From assembly GCA_903879915.1 (NCBI GenBank), contig CAIRNJ010000108.1, positions 1 to 59,382 on the forward strand: DNA of 59,382 bases, given 5' to 3'. The position numbers were made by a program, and so were the translations under genes. Numbering within the stretch: the first letter of the stretch is position 1; every line of letters starts with the position of its first letter. This stretch comes from an uncultured Elusimicrobia bacterium (lineage in GTDB: Bacteria > Elusimicrobiota > Elusimicrobia > Elusimicrobiales > UBA9959). This document shows positions 24,774-31,635 of this stretch, in pieces. Under the pieces are notes generated by a model. That model saw only the letters and a program-made list of their open reading frames with translations. It was not told where the DNA came from and searched no databases.

Positions 24774-25805
24774 TCACTCAGCGGCAGCGCATTTCTGCCA
24801 GGCCGGGGAGCCCGCCTTTGCGGCGCAGCAATTTACCGCCCCTTCGGCCTTCACGGGAAGCTTAACCGGCCAGTCGAGTTGTTTAAGCGTACGGAATTCA
24901 TCCCTGTGCACCACATGGAACTGCTCCACGCCGCCCTCGGGCCTGCTGTACACGTAGAAGCCGCTCCCGCACATCAGTTTTATCAGGGCGGCCCTTTCGC
25001 TTGAACTGAAGCCGGTTTTTCCTATGTCTGCGGCTATTCCGTAGGCATGGTGCATATTGTCGGCCTTCCAGTCCCCCTTTACGTCGAAAGCCCCGCCCCA
25101 CGGCAGGCTGATGTTGCCTATTTCGAGTAGCGGCGCCGAGGGATGCGCGTTTCGCCACTCTTCGGCAAGGTTCATCAGCGCGGTGATGGTGGTGGTGGAG
25201 GCGTAATGGTTTTCCGGATGCGCCCTCGTTGCGCCGGCCAATTTATAAAGCCGGTCGTCCGCCGGCATGGGGGCAATGCCGGGAGTTTTTATATGCAAAT
25301 AATCCGTAAGCGTAGGTTTAAGCGTTATGCCTTCATGAAATTTAGCGAAGGATCCCCTGACCGTCAGGTCGGTAGCATACGCTACCGGAGCCATGTGCAC
25401 ATGGAACCGCTGGTCCTGCACAAGTTGCGGTGAGCGTATAGTTGTCCCGTCAAGCCTGGCTACGGTGTTCCTATCAGGCCAGTTGGGATAATAGAACAGC
25501 TTCGGCGGCGGATCGCTATGGTTGTGCCCCGCCTTGGCAGTATCGTTCGCAATAACGGCAACATCCACCTGCCATTGGAACGCGGCAGAAGAATTCCCGA
25601 AACCATAATTAAAATCCCAGCCGCCCCCCGGTATGGGAGAAAAGTTATAAATTACATGCCGATACGGGTCCGCTAAGTTCTGCCCGGCAAGGCGCGAGTC
25701 AGCCTTGCCGCTGTCGGGTATATTAATTATTTTCGCATTGGTCGGTTTGGGGATAACGCTCAAAGCGATGGTCAAAACAAACATTCTTGTCACGATTCCG
25801 TCCAT
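24774..25805 (-). CDS. Secreted M15-like (LAS) peptidase-domain protein
   Basis: A 343-residue protein with a signal peptide (cleaved near TNA, residue 24). The C-terminal third carries the LAS metallopeptidase pattern: HAYGIAAD (H-x2-G-x-A-x-D) and EQFHVVHRD further on, as in M15-type murein endopeptidases or carboxypeptidases. A peptidoglycan substrate is likely but not shown. The first 200 residues (with FNYGFGNSSAAFQWQVDVAV) resemble nothing I know. The tail WPVKLPVKAEGAVNCCA is duplicated in a broken copy upstream of the gene. GAGG, 11 bases before the ATG, is the only ribosome site. Confidence 0.6.
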   Translation of the reverse strand: MDGIVTRMFVLTIALSVIPKPTNAKIINIPDSGKADSRLAGQNLADPYRHVIYNFSPIPGGGWDFNYGFGNSSAAFQWQVDVAVIANDTAKAGHNHSDPPPKLFYYPNWPDRNTVARLDGTTIRSPQLVQDQRFHVHMAPVAYATDLTVRGSFAKFHEGITLKPTLTDYLHIKTPGIAPMPADDRLYKLAGATRAHPENHYASTTTITALMNLAEEWRNAHPSAPLLEIGNISLPWGGAFDVKGDWKADNMHHAYGIAADIGKTGFSSSERAALIKLMCGSGFYVYSRPEGGVEQFHVVHRDEFRTLKQLDWPVKLPVKAEGAVNCCAAKAGSPAWQKCAAAE

Positions 25806-25811
25806 AACAAC

Positions 25812-26045
25812 TTAAACCTCGTTCAGTTCTCGCCGTATCTCTCTGAAACGGCGCAGGCTTCCCGCAAACCCCATTAATAATAAATAGACCAGCAGCACCG
25901 AACTGGAGACATCAACACCCCCGGGGCAGATTATTGCATCTTCTTTTCGGCAAGAACGGCTCCCCGCGCAGCAATTTACCGCCCCTTCGGCCTTCGTGGG
26001 AAGTTTAACCAGCCATATACAAGGGTTTTGTGTTGCTGCTATATT
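25812..26045 (-). pseudogene. Remnant of a second M15-like gene copy, 3' end only
   Basis: Bases 25966-26015 match the 3' end of the M15-like gene (24823-24872) at 46 of 50 positions, same strand. They encode WLVKLPTKAEGAVNCCA against WPVKLPVKAEGAVNCCA. The frame stays open from 26045 to a TAA at 25812-25814 but has no credible start and is not similar to the rest of the peptidase. After the match it encodes a hydrophobic stretch (SSVLLVYLLLMGFAGS) and a basic tail. This looks like a tandem duplication whose upstream copy lost its 5' part; the toxin gene begins directly beyond it. Confidence 0.65.
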
Positions 26046-26440
26046 TTATTGCCCAGAAGAAACGCCCTCGGGGTCAGGATCGGGATCCCTTCGATTACTT
26101 TTAAGACCGCCAGATCTTTGTCACCGGAGATAAGCGCCTGTACACGGCCGCCGCCGGCGGCTTCCAGATACTTCTGATCCCCGGGGTCGCGGCAGATCAC
26201 CGGAACCTGCTGCGGTTCGACAAATTCCCCCAACTCAGTAAGGTAGTGGTTCCATTTCGCGTAGATATCTCCGCCATGGTCCCCCGTCATTCTACGGAGA
26301 ACGTCCTGGTATTCGGCCAGGATAGGCGGCGACATCACGAGCATCAACTTCCCCTCAAGCCACCGTCGCAGTATCTGCTGCGGCGGCCCGCCCCAGAAGA
26401 TCCCGGGAATCACCACGTTGGCATCAAGGACGATCCTCAT
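26039..26440 (-). CDS. PIN-domain toxin of a type II toxin-antitoxin pair
   Basis: A 133-residue protein of the PIN family seen in toxin-antitoxin modules (PF13470-like), expected to be a Mg-dependent RNase. The first acidic residue is in MRIVLDANVVIPGIFW, followed by a conserved Glu (ILAEYQDVL). Further Asp residues fall in CRDPGDQKYLEAA and SGDKDLAVLKVI. The start overlaps the antitoxin stop by 4 bases (ATGA). Its 3' end touches the M15-like remnant, suggesting that the module arrived at or near the duplication. Confidence 0.85.
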   Translation of the reverse strand: MRIVLDANVVIPGIFWGGPPQQILRRWLEGKLMLVMSPPILAEYQDVLRRMTGDHGGDIYAKWNHYLTELGEFVEPQQVPVICRDPGDQKYLEAAGGGRVQALISGDKDLAVLKVIEGIPILTPRAFLLGNKI

Positions 26441-26700
26441 TTATCGGCGCGGGATTTCCGAATCGCCTTTTTCACGTCCGCCTTTTTCAATCCGGTCCTT
26501 CTTGCGAATTTCCGGCTTGCGCCAAAAAGCCGTTCAGCTTCTTCCAGCGCCGGCCGGCCGATCTTCCTTAAAATGACAGTATCCCCTTCTCCGGCTACAA
26601 CGAACTTCGTCCCGGTCACAAGGCCCAGGGCCTGCCGGATATCGCCCGGTATAACCACCTGTCCTTTGACGGACATCCGCGTCACATCCAGATTCTGCAT
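26437..26700 (-). CDS. AbrB/MazE-type antitoxin
   Basis: An 87-residue protein. The start at 26700 (MQNLDVTRMSVKGQVVIP) is chosen because GAGGTGG lies just before it; a longer frame to 26742 would translate through the operator. The N-terminal swapped-hairpin AbrB/SpoVT motif is clear (VKGQVVIPGDIRQALGL, then GTKFVVAGEGDTVILRKI). The basic C-terminus (ARRTGLKKADVKKAIRKSRADK) probably binds and blocks the PIN toxin. The pair is expected to repress its own promoter through the palindrome just upstream. Confidence 0.87.
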   Translation of the reverse strand: MQNLDVTRMSVKGQVVIPGDIRQALGLVTGTKFVVAGEGDTVILRKIGRPALEEAERLFGASRKFARRTGLKKADVKKAIRKSRADK

Positions 26701-26718
26701 AACCACCTCAGTCTTACT

Positions 26719-26736
26719 TATCTTACTAATAAGATA
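26719..26736 (-). promoter_or_regulatory. Probable operator of the toxin-antitoxin pair
   Basis: TATCTTA (26719-26725) and TAAGATA (26730-26736) form a perfect inverted repeat with a 4-base spacer, 19 bases upstream of the antitoxin start. A further CTTACTTA (26713-26720) abuts it. AT-rich palindromes at this place are typical AbrB/MazE-antitoxin binding sites overlapping the promoter. Confidence 0.65.
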
Positions 26737-26840
26737 CAGCATAAAAGCCGTATAGTCAAGACGTCCCCTTTATGCCGTTCTAACGACAACGGCCGGGCCG
26801 GCCCATAGTGGACCGTACCCGGCCGCCAGGTCTATGCCGC

Positions 26841-27371
26841 TCAGGCCTGGGCGCCGCCGGCGGGCAGCGTGCTGTCCACGAACACGCGCACCGAAAGTTC
26901 CTTGTCCAGCATGAACAGGCCTTCTTTGGATTCGCCGATGAGCTTCAGCTTCTCGGCGATCTCGGAGGAATTGGCCTCCTCCTCCACCTGCTCGTCCACG
27001 AACCAGTTGAGCATGCTGGCGGTGGCGTGGTCGCGCTCGGCCAGTGCTATGTCCATGATGTTGTTTATCAGGGCGGTCACTTTCTGCTCGTGCGCGTAAG
27101 CGGTCTCGAACATCTGGAGCGGCGTTTTCCAGTCGGTGGAAACGCCTTCTATACCCGGCATTACGGCGTGGCCGTTCCTCTCGAGGATGAACCGGTAGAA
27201 TTTCATGGCGTGGGTCATTTCTTCCTGCGCCTGCACGTAAAGCCAGTGAGCCATGCCCTTCAGGTTCAGTTCGGTGCATCTGGCCGACATGCCCAGGTAA
27301 AGGTAAGCCGAATAAAGCTCGGCGTTCACCTGCTTGTTGACAGCCTCTTCAACCTTGTTGCCTATTTTCAT
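26841..27371 (-). CDS. ftnA: Ferritin (non-heme, FtnA-like)
   Basis: A 176-residue four-helix iron-storage protein. The ferroxidase ligands are visible: Glu in NAELYSAYLYL (about 18), Glu and His in AQEEMTHAMKFY (about 49-55), Glu in AYAHEQKV (about 94) and Glu-Gln in WFVDEQVEEE (about 125-130). GGAGGATCT precedes the ATG and a TATAAT lies about 40 bases upstream. It stands alone in the accessory patch. Together with the flavodiiron protein it points to handling of iron and oxygen stress. Confidence 0.94.
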   Translation of the reverse strand: MKIGNKVEEAVNKQVNAELYSAYLYLGMSARCTELNLKGMAHWLYVQAQEEMTHAMKFYRFILERNGHAVMPGIEGVSTDWKTPLQMFETAYAHEQKVTALINNIMDIALAERDHATASMLNWFVDEQVEEEANSSEIAEKLKLIGESKEGLFMLDKELSVRVFVDSTLPAGGAQA

Positions 27372-27556
27372 AGATCCTCCGTTGCGTCTCTTTACCGCCC
27401 CCGAAAATTATATGATAAAAAGGTTCACGGCATACCGCAATTCAATGCCTTTTTTCTCCGGTTTCGCCAGGGATACTTTTAAACCTTTCAGCACAGGGCC
27501 TCCGCCGCAGACAAATAGTCAAAAAGTCAAATACGTCCCCTACCCGCCCCCGTCCT

Positions 27557-28330
27557 CTACGATTTTTTCTGCTTTACTCTTATTGTTCGTTTTATTTCAA
27601 TAAAATTACAATCGCCCTTTTTTTCGCGAGAAGGCCACTCAAACCACTCTTTAAATTCACCGCGGCCATAATCATGTTCAGAATAATCAAACGGGCTCAA
27701 ACCGAGGGATCTTCTTAGCCACGGAATGAACAGGATATCACCGCGCTGCATAGGCATGTCCTGATCTTTTAAGCAGTACAGATTGTGCCTCAAATCGGTG
27801 AAACAAATACCTTCTCTAGCCCCGGAAACAAAACCGGCAGAAAAAGGCGCCCCCGGGACAATCCCGTATTTTATTTCAGGATTAATACCAACGGTTTCCA
27901 AAGCATGTTTTTCAACAAACTCTTTCAACTCAGACATTTCGGCAGGCTTTCTGTTTTTGGGTTTATATATAACAAGATCCGTATTGCCACCGACATTGGA
28001 CATTGCTGATGAGTATTTAAGATTGGTTTCCGCAAAGGTTTGCTTTGCCTCTCCACTATCAACATGTCGTTCCATTCCCCTCGCTTCTTTGTTGCTGAAA
28101 TAAAAAAAACTGATATTCTCATCTTCATATAGTTCTAACGGAGCCGAAGAGCACGGGGTCAGAGCATAGGCAAGATTGTAGTAACGCCCTTCCCAACCTC
28201 TGGCCTGGGCAGGCCCTGCCGGGGCGCGAGAATAGAGAATCCTTATCGTTGAGAAGACAACTCCCGAAGCACCGATCAGGACAGCCCCAATGATCAGCGA
28301 TCTCCACATAATATTATGTTTCAATTTCAT
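27557..28330 (-). CDS. Unknown membrane-anchored protein, lower GC than its neighbours
   Basis: A 257-residue protein I cannot assign. A single N-terminal membrane helix (SLIIGAVLIGASGVVFS, about residues 11-28) is followed by a soluble domain with mixed alpha/beta character and a basic C-terminus (KRTIRVKQKKS). The pieces YGIVPGAPFSAGFVSGAREG and LKDQDMPMQRGDILFIPWLRR are the most structured. Neither the ATG at 28330 nor a GTG at 28348 has a ribosome site. Its base composition is clearly more AT-rich than the flanking genes, which suggests recent acquisition. It lies divergent to dctQ. Confidence 0.55.
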   Translation of the reverse strand: MKLKHNIMWRSLIIGAVLIGASGVVFSTIRILYSRAPAGPAQARGWEGRYYNLAYALTPCSSAPLELYEDENISFFYFSNKEARGMERHVDSGEAKQTFAETNLKYSSAMSNVGGNTDLVIYKPKNRKPAEMSELKEFVEKHALETVGINPEIKYGIVPGAPFSAGFVSGAREGICFTDLRHNLYCLKDQDMPMQRGDILFIPWLRRSLGLSPFDYSEHDYGRGEFKEWFEWPSREKKGDCNFIEIKRTIRVKQKKS

Positions 28331-28408
28331 TCTGTTATTTTGTAACACATAAAGTCGGAATATTCAAGCGGCCTTGCGGGGCGGGGCGGGCATTTAGGAT
28401 AATAAGGC

Positions 28409-28918
28409 ATGCGCGGATTGTTCGTGGCGGAAAATTACATCGTTAAAGCGGAGAAGGCGGCCGTCGTCGCGCTTATTTTCGCCATGGTGGGGCTGTCGTT
28501 CATGCAGGTGCTGCTGCGCATATTTTTCCACGCCGGCATAATCTGGCTCGACCCCCTGCTCCGGCACATGGCGGTCTGGGCGGGGCTTACCGGCGCGGCC
28601 ATCGCGGCGCGCTACTCCCGCCATTTCGCGCTGGAAGCTTTCGTGAAGTTCGCGCCCCCGCGCCTGCACCGGCCGCTGGAAGTATTCGCCGGCCTGTTCA
28701 CCATGGCGGCTTCGCTGCTGCTCTTTTACGCCTCGTACAAATTCATCCGCGACGAATTCGCCGCTGGCGCCGTGGCGTTCTATATCAAGGACCTCAAGGT
28801 TCCGGGCGGCTGGGCCGAGATGATAATTCCCGCGACATTTCTGCTGATCGTGTTCCACACGCTGGTAGGCCTGTTCCGGCCCAAGGACGCGCTGCCCGGC
28901 CAGGGCGGGGTCTACTGA
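28409..28918 (+). CDS. dctQ: TRAP transporter small permease (DctQ family)
   Basis: A 169-residue protein with four membrane helices, the normal DctQ layout. The helix pair around FAMVGLSFMQVLLRIFFHAGIIWLDPLLRHMAVWAGLTGAAIAAR carries the family's WLDPLLRH-type segment. It is followed after 3 bases by dctM. It probably serves the TatT-DctP pair encoded 5 kb upstream, since no other binding protein is near. A possible promoter (TTGCGG, GATAAT) lies just upstream. Confidence 0.9.
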   Translation: MRGLFVAENYIVKAEKAAVVALIFAMVGLSFMQVLLRIFFHAGIIWLDPLLRHMAVWAGLTGAAIAARYSRHFALEAFVKFAPPRLHRPLEVFAGLFTMAASLLLFYASYKFIRDEFAAGAVAFYIKDLKVPGGWAEMIIPATFLLIVFHTLVGLFRPKDALPGQGGVY

Positions 28919-28921
28919 GCC

Positions 28922-30181
28922 ATGGCCATACTAATAGCCCTCCTGATACTGCTGCTGGCTTTCCTGGGCGCGCCCATCTTCACGCTGATCGGCGCGGGCT
29001 CGGTGCTGCTGTTCGCCGGCGCGCAGATAGATTCCTCCGCCGTGATAGTGGAGATGCTGCGCCTGGCCTCGTTGCCGGCGCTCATCGCCATTCCGCTGTT
29101 CACTTTCGCCGGCTACGTGCTGGCCGAGAGCAAGGCCCCGCAGCGCATGCTGGCCCTGGCCGAAGCGCTGTTCGGCTGGCTGCCGGGGGGGCTCGCCATC
29201 GTGGCGCTGTTCACTACGGCGCTGTTCACCGCTTTCACCGGCGCCTCGGGCGTGACGATAATTGCCATGGGCGGACTGCTTTACCCCATGATGAGAAAGC
29301 AGGGCTACCCGGAAAAATTCACGCTGGGCCTGCTCACCACCACCGGCAGCCTGGGCCTGCTGTTCCCCCCCAGCCTGCCCATAATCCTGTACGGCCTGGT
29401 GGCGAAGATCAGCATCGACGACCTTTTTAAAGCGGCCCTGCTGCCCGGCCTGCTGCTGCTGGCGGCGCTGTCCGTGTACGCTTTTTTCACCGCGCGCAGA
29501 TCCGAAGCCAAGCATACGCCTTTCTCGCTGGCCGCGCTGAAAACCGCGGCCCGCGACGCGGGCTGGGAAATACCGCTGCCTTTCATCATCATCGGCGGCA
29601 TCTACGCCGGCCTGTTCACCGCCAGCGAAGCCGCTTCGGTGATGGCGTTCTACGTACTCGCCACGGAGGTGGCGATACACCGGGACCTCGACGTGTTCCG
29701 GGACATCCCGCGCGTGGCGGTAAAAAGCATGCTGCTGGTAGGCGCTATTTTTATGGTGCTGGGCACGGCGCTGGGCTTCACCAATTACCTTATAGACGCG
29801 CAGATACCCGACCGCATCTTCGCCTGGCTGCACGCCTACGTCTCCGGCAAAGTGCTGTTCCTGGTCCTGCTCAACGCTTTCCTGCTGGTCATCAACATGA
29901 TAGAGATCTTCTCGGCTATCATCATCGTGGTGCCCATCATCGTGCCGGTGGCCGCGCAGTACGGCATAGCGCCGGTGCACCTGGGCGTGATCTTCCTGCT
30001 TAACCTGGAGATAGGCTACATGCTGCCGCCGCTGGGCCTGAACCTTTTCCTCGCGAGCTCGCGCTTCAACAAGAAACTGCCGGAGCTGTACCGCGCCGTG
30101 GGGCCTTTCCTGCTCATCCTGCTCGTCATGCTGGCCCTGGTAACCTACCTGCCGCAATTAAGCCTGCTGGGCATTAAATAA
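28922..30181 (+). CDS. dctM: TRAP transporter large permease (DctM family)
   Basis: A 419-residue protein with about 12 helices that forms the Na+-coupled transport domain. DctM landmarks are AIPLFTFAGYVLAES, FTTALFTAFTGASGVTIIAMGGLLYPMM, the LTTTGSLGLLFPPSLPIILYG signature and GVIFLLNLEIGYMLPPLGLNLF near the C-terminus. Translation follows dctQ directly. The 5-kb distance from its binding protein is unusual for a TRAP system. Confidence 0.93.
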   Translation: MAILIALLILLLAFLGAPIFTLIGAGSVLLFAGAQIDSSAVIVEMLRLASLPALIAIPLFTFAGYVLAESKAPQRMLALAEALFGWLPGGLAIVALFTTALFTAFTGASGVTIIAMGGLLYPMMRKQGYPEKFTLGLLTTTGSLGLLFPPSLPIILYGLVAKISIDDLFKAALLPGLLLLAALSVYAFFTARRSEAKHTPFSLAALKTAARDAGWEIPLPFIIIGGIYAGLFTASEAASVMAFYVLATEVAIHRDLDVFRDIPRVAVKSMLLVGAIFMVLGTALGFTNYLIDAQIPDRIFAWLHAYVSGKVLFLVLLNAFLLVINMIEIFSAIIIVVPIIVPVAAQYGIAPVHLGVIFLLNLEIGYMLPPLGLNLFLASSRFNKKLPELYRAVGPFLLILLVMLALVTYLPQLSLLGIK

Positions 30182-30296
30182 CCCCGGCGCGCAATTCTGC
30201 CGGCCTCCGGACTTGAACGATTCTAGAACGGCGTCAGCTATACTATATCCGACCGGGCGGTGGGATTTTTTAATTTATAAGGCGCAGTTAAATAAA

Positions 30297-31538
30297 ATGA
30301 AGAACTCAAAGATACTTACCCTCATCTGTGTTTCGATGCTTCTTTCCGGCTGCGGCCTGTTCAAAGAAAAAGCGGCCGGTTCCTGCCTGGACAAGGCCCG
30401 CGCCGCCGCCCAGATACAGCCCCTTTCCCCGGCCGAAACCGACGCCGCTTTCGAGCAGATCGACAAAGCCGTAGCCTACCTGCCCGGCTCCGCCGAAGCC
30501 GTTGCGGTGATGGAGGAATTGACCGCCGCCGCCGTAAAGAGCGGCTACGCCAAAGCCCAGGAGATGGAATACACGGCTTTAAAAAAAATGATCTCGCAGA
30601 ACTCCGGCTACTGGCCGGCCTGGATGGCGCTTATTAATTCCATGGCCGCCGCCGGAGACGTCGGGGGCCTGGCCAGCACGGCCATAGACGCCGAAAGGCT
30701 GGCCGCCGCGGAAGGCGGCGACGCCGGTACCAAGTACTGCGCGCTGCTGACGCAGATGGCCGCCACGGCTTCGGCCGCTCCCTGGCTAAAATCCGAGGCG
30801 GCCCAGAACGTGGACAAGTCGCCGGATGTTTTTTTTGAAAAGTCCTCCGTCTATTCCCTGGTGGCGGCGAAAGTGGCGGAGCTGAAGGCCGAAACGGACA
30901 AGATGGCCGCCGCCGACCTGTCGCTTAAACAGGCGGCGCCGGCGGAGCTGGCGGCCGCCGCCGAAACCGCGGCCCTGAGCGCTTTAAAGGACACCGGAGA
31001 AATAGAACGAGCGACGGATTTTACCGCCAGGGTGGAAACCAACCCGAGGTTCAAAGTTGCAGTAGAACTGGTAGTGCGCGGCAACGCCGCGCTGCTCGCC
31101 AAGGAATACGCCAAAGCAAGGACCCTTTACCAGGGGGCCCTGGGCCAGTACCCCGACCTGATAGACGCGCGGCGTCAGCTGGCGGAAACGGATTACCAGG
31201 AGGGCGAGAGCCTGGCCGCGGAGGAGCGGACGAAGAAAGCCGCCGACAAGCTGCTGGACAGGGCCTACGCCGGCGTTAATTCGGTAATAAAGGATTCCGC
31301 CGCCACCCCCAACCGCATACCGTTCATGGACCGCGATAATTTCCTGGGCGCGACCTACGCCCTTAAGGCCGCCGCCATTTCCTCGATGCGGACGGTGGAA
31401 GGAGAGAAGATCAACAAAACGTCCCTGGCCAGGCTGGAGACCGAGTTCAAGTCGGCTTTGGACGAATCCATAAAGCTCAACCCGCAAGGCCGGCTGGCGC
31501 GCCAGCTGTTCGACACCTACACCCAGAAAGGTTTTTAA
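30297..31538 (+). CDS. TPR-like lipoprotein of unknown function
   Basis: A 413-residue lipoprotein. The start at 30297 is chosen because it opens a signal peptide with a lipobox (MLLSGCGLF), whereas the longer frame to 30213 does not. The mature protein is almost wholly helical and rich in Ala, with at least one clear TPR-like unit (ARTLYQGALGQYPDLIDARRQ region) and others weaker. No partner domain is visible. An extended hairpin terminator follows, so it is a single-gene unit. Possible promoter elements TTGAAC and TATACT lie upstream with a long 20-base spacer. Confidence 0.6.
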   Translation: MKNSKILTLICVSMLLSGCGLFKEKAAGSCLDKARAAAQIQPLSPAETDAAFEQIDKAVAYLPGSAEAVAVMEELTAAAVKSGYAKAQEMEYTALKKMISQNSGYWPAWMALINSMAAAGDVGGLASTAIDAERLAAAEGGDAGTKYCALLTQMAATASAAPWLKSEAAQNVDKSPDVFFEKSSVYSLVAAKVAELKAETDKMAAADLSLKQAAPAELAAAAETAALSALKDTGEIERATDFTARVETNPRFKVAVELVVRGNAALLAKEYAKARTLYQGALGQYPDLIDARRQLAETDYQEGESLAAEERTKKAADKLLDRAYAGVNSVIKDSAATPNRIPFMDRDNFLGATYALKAAAISSMRTVEGEKINKTSLARLETEFKSALDESIKLNPQGRLARQLFDTYTQKGF

Positions 31539-31562
31539 CCGGCCGGTCCGGCACGGTTCTTT

Positions 31563-31588
31563 CCCGCGCGGCCCGCAAGGCGCGCGGG
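31563..31588 (+). terminator. Intrinsic terminator after the TPR-like lipoprotein
   Basis: CCCGCGCG (31563-31570) pairs with CGCGCGGG (31581-31588) around a 10-base loop, followed by ATCTTTCT. The U-tract is interrupted. Confidence 0.6.
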
Positions 31589-31635
31589 ATCTTTCTGAAC
31601 GGACCCCGGCCCGGGCCCGGTAATTTGGTAAAATC

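Noticed and set aside
26749-26840. Second toxin-antitoxin or small gene between antitoxin and ferritin
   Set aside because: Only about 90 bases with a GC-rich hairpin (GGCCGGGCCGGCC); no start with a ribosome site.
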